64,000 nt of DNA from Burkholderia ubonensis subsp. mesacidophila (lineage in GTDB: Bacteria > Pseudomonadota > Gammaproteobacteria > Burkholderiales > Burkholderiaceae). Location of the stretch: the NCBI RefSeq assembly GCF_002097715.1, contig NZ_CP020738.1:682001-746000 (forward strand), in the 5' to 3' direction. How positions within the stretch are numbered: position 1 is the stretch's first letter; each line of letters opens with the position of its first letter. The notes under the pieces were generated by a model. It was given only the letters and a program-made list of their open reading frames with translations, did not search any database and was not told the origin of the DNA. This document shows positions 44,454 to 55,185 of the stretch, one piece after another. The translations under genes were made by a program, and so were the position numbers.

Positions 44454-44946
44454 GCGCCGGGAAGTTGGGGGTCGAGATTCGATCGGCATCGGTGAGCGCC
44501 GGGAGGGCGACGAAGGCAGGCTGGGTTGTGTGGGGACCGGGCGGATTATCGCATCGGTGTGATGGCGGGACGACCGCCGGAGCACCGGACCGTCATTTCC
44601 GATTTATCGATAAATTGCGTCCGAATCACCGAATTGAATCGAGGTGATTCCGAATGCGAGGTTTCATGAATCGGTAAATATGACTTTGATGCTGGATGCA
44701 TTTTGATTTCGATCGGTATTTATTTGCCGATTGATTTCACCATGACGCCGACGATATCCCGGAACCGGTTCCGTTTGACTTGCGAATCTCCGCGGCGATT
44801 TAAAAGAACGTCAAATGCCGGCGGATGCTTATGAATTTTCTTTCGATTTGTTATATTTGGCGGCACGTTCGGCGGCTGAGAGACCGTGACAAACGGGCGC
44901 ATCGCGGGTCACGCATACGGCTCGCCCGATAACAAAGAGGGTAATC
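44454..44946. promoter_or_regulatory. A+T-rich upstream region of vgrG with three perfect palindromes
   Basis: 493 bases with no gene; from about 44590 to 44880 it is strongly A+T-rich. It holds ATTTATCGATAAAT (44602-44615), GAATCACC-N12-GGTGATTC (44623-44650) and CGGAACCGGTTCCG (44760-44773). These may be operators for the T6SS effector operon. The low G+C would also attract H-NS-like silencers. The ribosome site AGAGGG is at about 44936. Confidence 0.6.
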
Positions 44947-47775
44947 ATGAGTTTCGCGGAAAACAGGGGCGCCGGCGGGATTGCTGGCGGCGCCGTCCCG
45001 GCCTCGGCGGGCGGCCTGGCGAGTCTGGGTTCGATCGCCGGCATGGCGGGGCAGCTCGGCGCGCTGACGGGCATGCCGGGCGCGGGACTGCTCGGCGGCG
45101 CGGCAAGCGCCGTCCGGCTCGCGCAGACCGGGATGGCGATGCTGGGCAAGACCCCCGAATCGATCGCCGACGCGCTCAACGGCCTGGCGGGCGCACGCCC
45201 GCAACTGACCCAGGAAAACCGCTACGTCACGCTCGAAACGCCGCTGGGCGAGGACGTGCTGCTCGTCAACGCCGCCGTGATCGACGAGCACGTGAACCAG
45301 CTGCCGGAGATCCACCTCGACCTGTTGTCCCACCGGAACAACATCGGGCACGAGCAGATCGTCGGCCAGCGCGTGAAGATCGTGCTGGATCCGCAGAGCA
45401 AGAATTTCAGCTTGACGAAGATCGTGGCCGCGTCGACCGAGACCGACGAGCGCCGCTACTTCGACGGCTACGTCGCGTCGTTCGGCAAGGTCGGCAACTC
45501 CGGCACGGTCACGCGCTACGAGATGTCGGTCGTGCCGTGGCTCTGGTTCCTCACGCGTTCGACGGACTGCCGGATCTTCCAGAACCAGACGCCGCAGGAC
45601 CTCCTGCGCGGGATCTTCCAGGAAATGGGCTTCGCGGATTTTGAATTCGACATCCGCGGCCAGCAGTCGCCGCTCGAATACATCGTGATGTACGACGAGT
45701 CGTACTACCATTTCTGCGCGCGGCTGATGGAGCAGGAAGGGCTCGTCTGGACGTTCCGCTTCGAGAAGGACAAGCATGTCCTCGTGATCGGCGACAGCAA
45801 TTCGCTGTTCCGTCCGATCCCGCAAGCCGAGTCGATCTCGTACTACGCGGACAGCGCGGCCAGCGAACTGAACGGCATCGATCGCTGGGACGAGGCGTTC
45901 AGCTTCCGGGTCGGCAAGATCACGTTCCGCGATTTCAACTACAACCAGCCGTCGTCGTCGCTGATGCACGTCGAGGTGCCGACCGTCAATCTCAAGCACG
46001 ACAACATTCAGTCGACCGAACGTTATCAGTTCCACTCGCTGTACGACCACGGCGAGGACGGCGAGCGCTATGCGCGCTATGCGATGGAAGCCGAAGAGGC
46101 GCAGGCGCGGCGTTTCAACGGCGGCGGCTATGCGCGCGGGATGACGACGAACGGCCGCTTCACGCTCGCCAACCACGCGTCGTCCACCTACAGCGGCAAG
46201 GAGTTCGTGATCCTGCGCGTGCGCCATCAGGCGGTCAACGACTACACGCGCCAGGGCGCCGAACTGCCTTATCACAACACGTTCACGTGCCTGCCGTTCG
46301 ACATTCCGTTCCGGCCGGAGCGGCGCACCCGCAAGCCGTCGATGCACGGCACGCAATCGGCGATCGTGGTCGGGCCGAAGGGCGAGGAAATCCATACCGA
46401 CGGCAGCCGCGTGAAGCTGCATTTCCTGTGGGATCGCCGCGGCAAGCGCGACGGCTCGGACTCGATGTGGGTGCGCGTGTCGCAGCCGTGGGCCGGCAAG
46501 GGGTGGGGCGGCTCCGCGATTCCCCGCATCGGGCAGGAGGTGATCGTCGCGTTCAACGAGGGCGATCCGGACAACCCGGTCGTCGTCGGCCGCGTGTTCA
46601 ACGGCGAATCGGGCAACCCGTATCACGGCAGCAGCGGCCAGACGATGGGGCTCAAGAGCCAGACGCACAAGGGGCAGGGCTCGAACGAGCTGCGGTTCTC
46701 CGACGTCGACGGCTCGCAGGAGTTCTTCATGCATGCGCAGAAGGACATGAACACCGTCGTCAAGGATAACGAATCGCATACGGTCGAAGGCGGCGCGCGC
46801 AAGGTGTCGGTGCTGAAGGGGGATGAGACGAAGCATGTCGCGCAGGGCAACATGACCGAGATGGTCGCGCTCACGCGATCGTCGACCGCCAACGTGATCA
46901 ACACCAACGCGGTCGCGAGCAAGGCCGGGCCCGGCATGCAGAGCCACCTGGCGAGCGACGGCATCGAGCATCGCGTCGGCGACAGCGTCGTGATCCTGAC
47001 GCCGGGCGGCATCACGCTGACGCACGGGGCGTCCACGGTCCGCATCGATGCGAGCGGCATCTACCTCGACGGTCCGGTCATTCACCTGAACCAGGGCGCG
47101 TCGTCGGGGCCGTCGGCGCCGGCAGCCAGTGGAGCCGGCGGCGCAGGCGCCGCAACGGCGGAAGGCGGGGCGGCAGGCGCAGGCGCGGCCGGCGCTGCTG
47201 TGGGATCGGCTGCCCCCCCGGTGGAGACGGGGCTCGGTCACGACGTCGATCGGCTTGCCGCGAAATCGCCGGGTCTGCAGGGCGACCTGAAGAAGCTCCA
47301 GGACGACGGTTGGTCATTCGATTATGGCGCGCCGGGCGGCGGTTCGTTTGCGGATCGCCGCAACAAGACCGTCACGTTCGACGGCAACCTCAAGGGCAAG
47401 GTAGCGGAAGCCACGCAAACCCTGGCGCACGAAGCCGGGCACGCGACCTACGGGTTTACGCCGGACTATTCGTCGAAAGCCGCGTACGTCAATGGCACAC
47501 TGGCGGACGAAGGCGCGGCAACGCTGAATAACATCAAGGCCAGGCGCGAAATTCTCGCGAACGGCGGCGCGGATATCGGCATTGCCGGCAACAGCGCCAA
47601 CCACGCGGCGTACAACAAGGCATACGACCAGTTCCTGAAGGATGGCAACGCCGACGCCGCCCGGCAGGCGATCGGCGCGCAATTCGGCAGGGGCGAAATC
47701 ACGTCGAACACGAAGCAACCTTATGCGGAGTATTACGGAGGCTGGTATGACAAGAATTTCCCGCCCAAGAAATAA
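44947..47775 (+). CDS. vgrG: T6SS tip protein VgrG with C-terminal zinc-metallopeptidase domain
   Basis: 942 residues. A Gly/Ala-rich, TM-like N-terminal extension of ~80 residues is unusual for VgrG. The gp27-like and gp5-like parts follow (RYVTLETPLGEDVLLVN, HFCARLMEQEGL, HTDGSRVKLHFLWDRRG, WGGSAIPRIGQEVIVAFNEG, NPVVVGRVFN). The C-terminal beta-helix needle ends in a Ser/Ala/Gly-rich linker (~715-755). Residues ~760-942 are an effector domain with LAHEAGHATYGF (HExxH at 828-832) and a downstream Glu in LADEGAAT, the pattern of a gluzincin. VgrG2b of Pseudomonas is a known precedent for a metallopeptidase tip. The next gene starts inside its last codons. Confidence 0.93.
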   Translation: MSFAENRGAGGIAGGAVPASAGGLASLGSIAGMAGQLGALTGMPGAGLLGGAASAVRLAQTGMAMLGKTPESIADALNGLAGARPQLTQENRYVTLETPLGEDVLLVNAAVIDEHVNQLPEIHLDLLSHRNNIGHEQIVGQRVKIVLDPQSKNFSLTKIVAASTETDERRYFDGYVASFGKVGNSGTVTRYEMSVVPWLWFLTRSTDCRIFQNQTPQDLLRGIFQEMGFADFEFDIRGQQSPLEYIVMYDESYYHFCARLMEQEGLVWTFRFEKDKHVLVIGDSNSLFRPIPQAESISYYADSAASELNGIDRWDEAFSFRVGKITFRDFNYNQPSSSLMHVEVPTVNLKHDNIQSTERYQFHSLYDHGEDGERYARYAMEAEEAQARRFNGGGYARGMTTNGRFTLANHASSTYSGKEFVILRVRHQAVNDYTRQGAELPYHNTFTCLPFDIPFRPERRTRKPSMHGTQSAIVVGPKGEEIHTDGSRVKLHFLWDRRGKRDGSDSMWVRVSQPWAGKGWGGSAIPRIGQEVIVAFNEGDPDNPVVVGRVFNGESGNPYHGSSGQTMGLKSQTHKGQGSNELRFSDVDGSQEFFMHAQKDMNTVVKDNESHTVEGGARKVSVLKGDETKHVAQGNMTEMVALTRSSTANVINTNAVASKAGPGMQSHLASDGIEHRVGDSVVILTPGGITLTHGASTVRIDASGIYLDGPVIHLNQGASSGPSAPAASGAGGAGAATAEGGAAGAGAAGAAVGSAAPPVETGLGHDVDRLAAKSPGLQGDLKKLQDDGWSFDYGAPGGGSFADRRNKTVTFDGNLKGKVAEATQTLAHEAGHATYGFTPDYSSKAAYVNGTLADEGAATLNNIKARREILANGGADIGIAGNSANHAAYNKAYDQFLKDGNADAARQAIGAQFGRGEITSNTKQPYAEYYGGWYDKNFPPKK

Positions 47776-48310
47776 CTTGCGACGGGTTCTGATGACGCTT
47801 GGCGTGGTGATCTGGCTTGCCGGATGCAGCCGGGCCGATGGAAAAAACGTACAGGATTCACACATGACGCAATCAAAGATGACCCTGTGGCAAGCGATCG
47901 ACGCGCTGGCGCAGCAGGTCCCGTTCTCGAAGGCCAGGATCGAACAGACGCTGCCGACCCGCTTGACCGAGATCGAACGGGAGGGGAACAAGGTGTTCCA
48001 CTTCTTCAAGAGCACGCCGGTCACGCTGTCGGACGGCGTGGTTATCGAGAACGTGGATTTGCGCATCAAGCGCCAGGGCGAGCACCCGGGATTCATGGTG
48101 CTGCGGCTGGGCGGCACGTGCGTCGGACTCGATGCCGTGCGCGGACGCTATAGTCACCTCGAAATCGTCGACGTTCCGCGCGGTCGTTCGCTCGACGAAT
48201 CCACGACGCATGCGGCGAAGCTGCCCTGGGGGGAACTGGCGTTCGGCTTCCTGGAGCGCAATCCCGGCTGTCTCGCCTTTGTCGCGTTCGATCCCAAAAA
48301 GCAAAACTGA
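47747..48310 (+). CDS. Lipoprotein, likely immunity protein to the VgrG toxin (copy 1)
   Basis: 187 residues, start at ATG 47747 with ACGGAGG upstream and 29 bases of overlap with vgrG. Lipoprotein signal LRRVLMTLGVVIWLAGC with lipobox LAGC, so anchored in the periplasm, where a peptidoglycan- or periplasm-targeting metallopeptidase would act. The mature part has TLWQAIDALAQQVPFSK, VTLSDGVVIENVDLRIKRQG and LPWGELAFGFLERNPGC. No known domain. Tight coupling to the toxin gene and a tandem paralogue make immunity the best reading. Confidence 0.8.
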   Translation: MTRISRPRNNLRRVLMTLGVVIWLAGCSRADGKNVQDSHMTQSKMTLWQAIDALAQQVPFSKARIEQTLPTRLTEIEREGNKVFHFFKSTPVTLSDGVVIENVDLRIKRQGEHPGFMVLRLGGTCVGLDAVRGRYSHLEIVDVPRGRSLDESTTHAAKLPWGELAFGFLERNPGCLAFVAFDPKKQN

Positions 48311-48322
48311 GTCCGGCGCTCC

Positions 48323-48865
48323 ATGAATCACTTGCGACGGGTGCTGATGACGCTTGGCGTGGCGATCTGGCTCGCCGGATGCGGCAGGGCCAATGGGAAA
48401 AACCTGCGGAATTCGCACATGACGCAACCAAAGGCGACCCTGTGGCAAGCGATCGACGCGCTGGCGCAGCAGGTCCCGTTCTCGAAGACCAAGATCGAAC
48501 AGACGTTGTCGACCCGATTGACCGAGACCGACGAAGAGGGGAATGACGTGTTCCAGTTCTTCAAGAGCACGCCTGTCACGCTGTCGGACGGCGTGGTCAT
48601 CAAGAGCGTGGATTTGCGCATCAAGCGCCAGGGCGAGCATCCGGGATTCATGGTGCTGGAGTTGGGCGGGCCGTGCGTCGGACTCGATGCGGTACGCGGA
48701 CGCTACGGTCACCTCGAAATCACCGACGTTCCGCGCGGCCGGTCGCTCGACGAGGCAACGACGCATTCGGCGCAGTTGCCCTGGGGGCAACTGTCGTTCA
48801 GCTTCGAGGAGCGCAATCCTGCCTGTGTCGCTTCCGTCTCGTTCAAGCCCAAACAGCAAAACTGA
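48323..48865 (+). CDS. Lipoprotein, likely immunity protein (tandem copy 2)
   Basis: 180 residues, about four-fifths identical to the preceding protein across its length. Lipobox again LAGC (LMTLGVAIWLAGCGRA), core QAIDALAQQVPFSKTKIEQT, end LPWGQLSFSFEERNPAC. It starts 12 bases after copy 1. Differences cluster in RLTETDEEGNDVFQFF and at the C-terminus, so it may protect against a related VgrG variant. A third, broken homologue lies at 57685-58288. Confidence 0.8.
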   Translation: MNHLRRVLMTLGVAIWLAGCGRANGKNLRNSHMTQPKATLWQAIDALAQQVPFSKTKIEQTLSTRLTETDEEGNDVFQFFKSTPVTLSDGVVIKSVDLRIKRQGEHPGFMVLELGGPCVGLDAVRGRYGHLEITDVPRGRSLDEATTHSAQLPWGQLSFSFEERNPACVASVSFKPKQQN

Positions 48866-49061
48866 GCCCGGCGCTCCATGCGGTGTTCCGTGCCGCGACG
48901 CGACGCAACGGACACCGACAGCACCGGGCATTCACGCATCACACGACTGAAGCTGCCACGGCGGCCCGCAAATTGACGTACTGCCGCCGGCGTCCGCCTT
49001 TCTCGACCGACGAGCCGGCGTCAAGACCGATCCATTCATCGAGTTTCATCGGATAACCAGC

Positions 49062-49535
49062 ATGACCGATCCAGACAACCGCATCCGGATCCACGAAGGC
49101 AGCATCACGCTGCCCGAAGGATTCGAAGACCGCACCACCAACCTGCTCGTGCCGGCCGATCCGGCGAACCAGCCGAACCTGAGCGTCGCGCGCGACTGGC
49201 TGAAGGACGGCGAGGCGCTCGCGCCGTACGTCGACCGGCAGCTCGCGCTGCTCAAGTCGCGGCTGCAAGGGCACAAATTGATCGGGCGGCAGGCCGAACG
49301 GCTCGGCCCGGATGACCACCAGGTGCTCGCCGGCGAGCGCATCGACGCGAGCCACCGCAACGGTACGCGTGTCGTGTTCCAGCGGCAGGCGGCGTTCATC
49401 GTTGCGCCGGGCCGCGTGCTGATCTTCACCGCCTCGAGCGCCAGGGCCTTCAACGACGAGCTGGAGACGCTGTGGCGCACATGGCTCGACGGCTATCGGC
49501 CGGCGGACGAAACCGGCGCTGCCGGGCAGGCCTGA
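49062..49535 (+). CDS. eagR: EagR-type T6SS adaptor/chaperone (DUF1795/DcrB)
   Basis: 157 residues, alpha/beta, cytoplasmic. Features: IRIHEGSITLPEGFEDRTTN, LSVARDWLKDGEALAPYVD, RNGTRVVFQRQAAFIV and RVLIFTASS match the DUF1795 family. Its members hold the transmembrane region of prePAAR effectors until loading on VgrG. It lies 15 bases before the Rhs gene that carries just such a region. Confidence 0.88.
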   Translation: MTDPDNRIRIHEGSITLPEGFEDRTTNLLVPADPANQPNLSVARDWLKDGEALAPYVDRQLALLKSRLQGHKLIGRQAERLGPDDHQVLAGERIDASHRNGTRVVFQRQAAFIVAPGRVLIFTASSARAFNDELETLWRTWLDGYRPADETGAAGQA

Positions 49536-49550
49536 CGAGGAACGCACACC

Positions 49551-52500
49551 ATGTTCGAGGCCGCACGCGTCACCGATCCGATCGAGCACACCAGCGCGCT
49601 CGCGGGTTTCCTGATCGGCGCCGTCATCGGCGTCGCGCTGATCGCCGCGGTCGCGTTCGCGACCTTCACGTGCGGCTTCGGCGTGGCGCTGCTGGCGGGC
49701 TTGGCCGCCGGCGTCGGCGCCAGCGCGATCCTGTCGCTAGGAGAAGCGATAGGGAAGATGTTCAGTTCTCCGTCTGGTGCGATCATCACCGGCTCCGCCA
49801 ACGTCTTCATCAACGGCAAACCCGCCGCGTACGCCACGCTGAGCGGCACGGCTTGCGACAAGCACAATCCGGTGCCGCTCGTCGCGCAGGGGTCGACCAA
49901 CGTCTTCATCAACGGGCGGCCCGCCGCGCGCAAGGACGACAAGATCACGTGCGGCGCGTCGATCGGCGATGGTTCGCACGACACCTTCATTCACGGCGGC
50001 ACGGAAACCTACCTGCCGGTAGACGACGAGGTGCCGCCGTGGCTCCGTACCACGGTCGACTGGGCATTCGCGCTGGCGGGGCTGGTCGGCGGGCTCGCAG
50101 GGCTCGTGAAGGCCGCCGGCGGACTGTCGCGCGCGGTCCTGCCGTGCGCGGCGAAGTTCATCGGCGGCTTCGTGCTCGGCGAGGCCGTGGGGCGCTACGT
50201 GGCCGGTCCCGTGATCAATCGTGCGATTGGCGGGATGTTCGGCAATCCTGTCGACGTCACGACCGGGCGCAAGATCCTGCTCGCCGAATCGGAAACCGAT
50301 TACGTCATTCCGAGCCCGCTGCCGGTCGCGATCAAGCGCTTCTATTCGAGCGGCCTCGACCATGCCGGAACGCTCGGCCGCGGCTGGGTGCTGCCGTGGG
50401 ACCTGCGGCTGCAGGCGCGCGACGGACGGCTCTGGTACACGGACGCGCAGGGCCGCGAAAGCGGGTTTCCGCTGGTTCGCAAGGGGCAGTCGTCGTTCAG
50501 CGAGAGCGAGCAGCGCTATCTGACCTGCACGCCCGATGGCCGTTACGTGCTGCACGACGTCGGCGAAACGTATTACGACTTCGGGCGGCTCGATCCCGAC
50601 ACGGACCGGGTTGCGTGGGTGCACCGCATCGAAGACCAGGCCGGGCAGTGGATGCAGTTCGAGCGCGACAGTCACGGGCGCGTGCGCGAGATCCTCACGT
50701 GCGGCGGCATTCAGGCGGTGCTCGATTACGAGGCCGTCCACGGGCGTCTCGCGACGATCGCGCTCGTCCATGGTGACGAGCGCCGTCCCATCGTCGCGTA
50801 TGGATACGACGACAACGGGCAGATGGCGTCGGTGACGGACGCGAACGGCGCGGTCGTGCGCCGCTTTACGTACGCCGACGGCTTGATGACGAGCCACACG
50901 AACGCGCTGGGATTCGTGTCGAGCTACAAGTGGGCGGCGCTCGGCGGGCAGCCGCGCGTCGTTGCGACGCAGACCAGCGAGGGCGAGCACTGGACGTTCG
51001 AATACGATCTCGACGCGCGCGAAAGCCGCGTTCGCCATCTCGACGGACGCACGGCGCGCTGGCGTTACGACGCGCAGTTCCAGATCGTCGAATGCGCGGA
51101 CCTCGACGGCGCGCAATACCGGATCGAGTACAACGACGCCGGCATGCCGACCGCGTTCCTGTTGCCGGGCGAGCGCAAGGTTGCGCTGGAATACGACGAC
51201 GCGGGGCGCATCGTGGCCGAGACCGATCCGCTCGGGCGCACGACGCGCACGCGGTACGACGGCAACAGCCTGCGTCCGGTGGAAATCACCGCGCCGGACG
51301 GCGGCGTCTGGCAGGCGGAGTACGACCGTCAGGGGCGCCTGGTGCTCAGCCGCGATCCGCTTGGCCGGACCAACCGGTACGAGTATCCCGATGGACTGAC
51401 GTCGCAACCCGCCGCGCATGTCGATGCGCGCGGCGGGCGCAAGGTGCTGGCGTGGAACCGGCTCGGTCAGCTCGTCGCCTATACGGATTGCTCGGGGAAG
51501 ACGACGCGCAGCGAGTTCGACGCGTTCGGATTGCCAGTCGCGACGGAAAACGCATTGCGACAGCGCGTGTCGTACGCGATGCGGCCGACCGGCGAGCCGG
51601 TGCGCATCGCCTATCCTGACGGCAGCGAGGAGTCCTTCGAATACGATGCGGCCGGGCTCGTCGTGCGGCATGTCGGATTGGGCGGACGCATCCGTCAATC
51701 GATCCGCAATGCGCGCGGCCAGTTGCGCGAAGCGATCGATCCGGCGGGGCGCCGGCTCGAGTATCGCTACGATGCCGAAGGGCGGCTGTTCGAGCTGCTG
51801 AACGATCATGCGCGCTATGCGTTTGCCTATGACGCGGGCGGGCGTTTGCTGTCCGAGACGCGGCCGGATGGCGTGAAGCGGCGCTTCGTCTATGACGATG
51901 CCGGCGGGCTGCGGGAGCTGACGATCGTCGGGGCGGCCGACGATGCGAATCGTCGTGACGCGGACGCGATTCGGGTGCTTCGCTTCGAGCGCGACTTGAT
52001 GGGGAATCTGACGGCGCAGCACACGCCGACCGACGTGACCCGCTATGAGCGTGACGCGGGAGACCGGCTGCTTTCAGTCGAGCGGATGCCGACCGATGCG
52101 GGTGTCGCGCTCGGTATCGAACCGGATGCGGTCAGGTTCGAATACGACAAGGGCGGGCGGCTGTTTGCCGAGCATGGCGTGAACGGCACGGTCGGGTACG
52201 CGCTGGACGAGCTGGACAACGTATCGACGCTTTCGTTGCCGCATGGGCAGACGCTGCAGATGCTGCGGTACGGCTCGGGCCACGTGCACCAGATTCGCTG
52301 CGGCGACCAGGTGGTCAGCGATTTCGAACGGGACGACCTGCATCGCGAGATCTTGCGGACGCAAGGGCGTCTGGTCGAACGGTCGGGTTATGACTTGCTG
52401 GGACGCAAGCTGTGGCAGGCGGCCGGGTTGTCGCCGGAGACGACTGGCCGGATGCGTGGGCAGTTGTGGCGCAACTATGGCTACGACGCGGTCGGCGAGC

Positions 52501-53753
52501 TGACGGAGATGAGCGACAGCCTGCGGGGCAGCACGCAATACGGCTATGACCGGGCGGGCCAGTTGATGCGGCAGTACCGCACGGCGGACCGGCATCTCGA
52601 GGAATTCGCATGGGATGCGGCCGGTAATCTGCTGGATGACGGGCAGCGTCGCAGCCGCGGGTATGTGGAAGGCAACCGGCTGCGGATGTGGCAGGACTTG
52701 CGGTTTGCTTATGACGCGTTCGGCAATCTTGCGACGAAGCGGCAGGGGCCGAACCGGACGCAGCGGTTTAGCTACGATGGGCAGGATCGGTTGATCGTGG
52801 TTCGGACGGAGGATGCGAGCGGGGCGGTCGAGGCGCGGTTCGAATATGACCCGCTTGGCCGGCGGACTGCGAAGACCGAAACCTGCTTCGATCTTCGTGG
52901 CGTGGAACTGCGTGCGGAGCGCAAGCGGTTCGTGTGGGAAGGGTTGAGGCTCGCGCAGGAGATTCGCGAAACCGGCGTCAGCAGCTATGTTTACAGCCCG
53001 GATGCGCCGTATACGCCGGCAGCGCGCGTCGACGCGGTGATCGCGGACGCTGTTGCCGCGGTTGCGATCGACAAGGCGAAACACGCGGCACGGGTCTACC
53101 ATTTCCATACGGATCTGGTCGGCGCGCCGCTGGAGGTGACGGACGAGGCGGGAGAGGTCGCCTGGGCCGGGCGGTATTCGGCGTGGGGGAAGGTCGAGGC
53201 TGGCGATCGGCAGCTGGCGGCGCCGCGCACCGAGCAGCCGTTGCGGTATGCGGGGCAGTATGCTGATGACAGTACGGGGCTGCATTACAACACGTTCCGG
53301 TTTTATGACCCGGATGTGGGGCGGTTCGTTAATCAGGATCCGATTGGGTTATGGGGCGGAGAGAATTTGTACTCGTATGCGCCTAATCCGACGATCTGGA
53401 CTGACGCCCTTGGGCTGGCAAGAACACCCGGTCACTTTCTGGAATGGATGTGGCAGCGGCCTTCGACCGGGCAGTACATGGAAGGCATTGAATTCAGCGG
53501 GTCAGATAACCCTAAGCCAGGGCGACTTACGTTTACTCAGCAACTCGATGTTCATACTGAGGCTAAAGTTCTTGAGAAATTGAAGGATAGTGTCCAGGCG
53601 GGCGATAAACTACATTTTCGTGGAACAAAGGATCCTTGCAATCCTGGTGGCCGGGGGTGTTCTGCAAAAATGAGTCGATTTGCGCACGAGCACGGAGTCG
53701 AGATTACATACGAGAACAAGACAACCGGGAAAGTTCATAAGTACGGGTGTTAA
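49551..53753 (+). CDS. rhs: PrePAAR-PAAR Rhs effector with C-terminal deaminase-like toxin
   Basis: 1400 residues. An N-terminal prePAAR motif ([11 protein letters not shown]) and a membrane region at ~17-63 are followed by a PAAR domain at ~70-150 ([34 protein letters not shown]) and a second hydrophobic region ~165-200. YD/RHS repeats fill ~235-1240. The core ends at [27 protein letters not shown] and DALGL (~1290). The ~110-residue tip has lower G+C and shows HTE (H1335, E1337) and PCNPGGRGC (C1363, C1370), the zinc site of the nucleotide/nucleic-acid deaminase fold. It would be loaded on the VgrG encoded upstream. Deaminase assignment rests on these motifs only. Confidence 0.92.
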   Translation: MFEAARVTDPIEHTSALAGFLIGAVIGVALIAAVAFATFTCGFGVALLAGLAAGVGASAILSLGEAIGKMFSSPSGAIITGSANVFINGKPAAYATLSGTACDKHNPVPLVAQGSTNVFINGRPAARKDDKITCGASIGDGSHDTFIHGGTETYLPVDDEVPPWLRTTVDWAFALAGLVGGLAGLVKAAGGLSRAVLPCAAKFIGGFVLGEAVGRYVAGPVINRAIGGMFGNPVDVTTGRKILLAESETDYVIPSPLPVAIKRFYSSGLDHAGTLGRGWVLPWDLRLQARDGRLWYTDAQGRESGFPLVRKGQSSFSESEQRYLTCTPDGRYVLHDVGETYYDFGRLDPDTDRVAWVHRIEDQAGQWMQFERDSHGRVREILTCGGIQAVLDYEAVHGRLATIALVHGDERRPIVAYGYDDNGQMASVTDANGAVVRRFTYADGLMTSHTNALGFVSSYKWAALGGQPRVVATQTSEGEHWTFEYDLDARESRVRHLDGRTARWRYDAQFQIVECADLDGAQYRIEYNDAGMPTAFLLPGERKVALEYDDAGRIVAETDPLGRTTRTRYDGNSLRPVEITAPDGGVWQAEYDRQGRLVLSRDPLGRTNRYEYPDGLTSQPAAHVDARGGRKVLAWNRLGQLVAYTDCSGKTTRSEFDAFGLPVATENALRQRVSYAMRPTGEPVRIAYPDGSEESFEYDAAGLVVRHVGLGGRIRQSIRNARGQLREAIDPAGRRLEYRYDAEGRLFELLNDHARYAFAYDAGGRLLSETRPDGVKRRFVYDDAGGLRELTIVGAADDANRRDADAIRVLRFERDLMGNLTAQHTPTDVTRYERDAGDRLLSVERMPTDAGVALGIEPDAVRFEYDKGGRLFAEHGVNGTVGYALDELDNVSTLSLPHGQTLQMLRYGSGHVHQIRCGDQVVSDFERDDLHREILRTQGRLVERSGYDLLGRKLWQAAGLSPETTGRMRGQLWRNYGYDAVGELTEMSDSLRGSTQYGYDRAGQLMRQYRTADRHLEEFAWDAAGNLLDDGQRRSRGYVEGNRLRMWQDLRFAYDAFGNLATKRQGPNRTQRFSYDGQDRLIVVRTEDASGAVEARFEYDPLGRRTAKTETCFDLRGVELRAERKRFVWEGLRLAQEIRETGVSSYVYSPDAPYTPAARVDAVIADAVAAVAIDKAKHAARVYHFHTDLVGAPLEVTDEAGEVAWAGRYSAWGKVEAGDRQLAAPRTEQPLRYAGQYADDSTGLHYNTFRFYDPDVGRFVNQDPIGLWGGENLYSYAPNPTIWTDALGLARTPGHFLEWMWQRPSTGQYMEGIEFSGSDNPKPGRLTFTQQLDVHTEAKVLEKLKDSVQAGDKLHFRGTKDPCNPGGRGCSAKMSRFAHEHGVEITYENKTTGKVHKYGC

Positions 53754-53764
53754 GGGGTGTTTGC

Positions 53765-54505
53765 ATGAAAGATATCGAAGAGAAGCTGGGTGGTCAGTTT
53801 CGTAAAATAAATTCGGTGGTGCACGATTGGCCGAGATTTGTTCACGAGTCCAGTGGCATTGTTTTTCAGTACGTCCCAGGTGGAACGTACAGCATGGGGT
53901 TTTCGGAGGGGGAGGAGCAATCGGCGCGAGTGTTGTCAAGCGTCTTGCAGCTTAATATCGACGAGATGCGGCCAATTCAAAGGAAGACGATTCCTGATTT
54001 GCTGGTATCGATTACGCCTGTGCTTAACAAAAGCGTGCGTGAAGATTTGGTGGGAGATTCTTATTTTCCCGCGTATTTTGATCGATCTGATGCGCTGAAT
54101 TTTTCGGGTGCAATGGGATGTCGTCTTCCGCGAGAATCGGAGTGGGAGTATCTGTGCCGAGCTGGTACTAAAACTCTATTTTCATTCGGAGATAAGCTGC
54201 CGCCAGAAGATGAATTGGAGCGCCTTATTAATTCTGACTTTGAGAATCTTGATGCTTTGACGTGCAATAATTTTGGCCTTTATGGCATGTCAAATCCGGA
54301 ATGGTGTCAAGAGAAATTTGCTACAAGCCTTGCGGACGGTGCGCCATTGCTTGACGGCAGCTACGTTGTCCGTGGTGGCGGCGCCTATTTCTGGCCTTGG
54401 CAGGATGAAGAATGGGTGTGGTGCGTATCCGCGATGCGCTCGCCATCATCGGCGCTCGAAGACGGGCAAGCTTGTCTGAGGTTGGTCCGCGATCTACCAG
54501 ACTGA
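53765..54505 (+). CDS. SUMF1/FGE-fold protein, likely cognate immunity of the Rhs toxin
   Basis: 246 residues from ATG 53765; a GTG at 53747 overlapping the Rhs stop is possible. It has the formylglycine-generating/ergothioneine-type fold: FQYVPGGTYSMGFSEGEEQ, GCRLPRESEWEYLCRAGT, YVVRGGGAYFWPWQ and QACLRLVRDLPD. No signal peptide. Codon use is A+T-rich like the toxin tip, so the pair moved together. Known enzymes of the fold activate sulfatases, but no sulfatase is here; immediate position after the tip argues for immunity. Alternatively it could be a cytoplasmic accessory. Confidence 0.72.
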   Translation: MKDIEEKLGGQFRKINSVVHDWPRFVHESSGIVFQYVPGGTYSMGFSEGEEQSARVLSSVLQLNIDEMRPIQRKTIPDLLVSITPVLNKSVREDLVGDSYFPAYFDRSDALNFSGAMGCRLPRESEWEYLCRAGTKTLFSFGDKLPPEDELERLINSDFENLDALTCNNFGLYGMSNPEWCQEKFATSLADGAPLLDGSYVVRGGGAYFWPWQDEEWVWCVSAMRSPSSALEDGQACLRLVRDLPD

Positions 54506-54591
54506 GATTGGCCACATGCAGAATATGACGGCTTTGGATTTGACAACATATCGATGCTATACCTTGGGGCCACGGTGAGAAAACGGTGGCC

Positions 54592-54786
54592 ATGCAGGAA
54601 GTATCGAAAGATAAACGTGGAAAATTTGCACGTCTTTCAGCAGTTGCGTTCCAGAAAGGCGGGCTCGTTCCCGATGTCATGGCGGGCGCAAATCCGCTCG
54701 AGTGTCCGCTTGGGAAAACGATCTCGTTACGGGACGCAAGCGGCAACCCGTTCCTGATCACCGAGTGGCATCCGAGCGCCCTGTGA
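54592..54786 (+). CDS. Short hypothetical ORF, possibly a remnant
   Basis: 64 residues (MQEVSKDKRGKFARLSAVAF ... LECPLGKTISLRDASGNPFL). No ribosome site of note and no family recognised. It lies between the immunity gene and a degraded acetyltransferase, so it may be a leftover of a larger gene. Confidence 0.3.
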   Translation: MQEVSKDKRGKFARLSAVAFQKGGLVPDVMAGANPLECPLGKTISLRDASGNPFLITEWHPSAL

Positions 54787-54817
54787 CATTCATGTATGCG
54801 TGGTACTGACGCCGCCG

Positions 54818-55185
54818 TCACGCGTCAGGGAACACCGGACGGGCGCGTGCCTGTTGTGCCGCCGCACTGGGACTCATCCACGGGCCATGCCGGCTAGGCC
54901 GTCGAGCGAGCACATCGCGGCCGGCCACACTCGCCGGCGCATCCATCATCCCCGCCACAACCGCGAAATCCGCGACCGTCCACCCGGTCCCAAGCATCAA
55001 CCGTCGCGTATGCGACGCATCATGGACGTTGTCTGGCACGGACTTACCGAGATAGTGCAACGCTCGCCCTCGATATCGACGAAGCCATGTTGATAATCCC
55101 GCGCAAGCATTGTCTACAGCCTTGCCGCCCTTGCCGACTGCCGCGCACCGCTGATCAGGCGCAGCCCAGCATCAAGTTCCCACCG
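54818..55185 (-). pseudogene. Truncated acetyltransferase remnant, cut at an Rhs junction
   Basis: The leftward sequence matches the C-terminal half of the GNAT-like protein at 58198-58950 (LDAGLRLISGARQS, then an in-frame stop, then ARDYQHGFVDIEGE, a frameshift, then YLGKSVPDNVHDASHTRRLM). Similarity stops abruptly near 55180-55186, exactly where Rhs core sequence begins on the other strand. The N-terminal half is gone. Confidence 0.7.
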
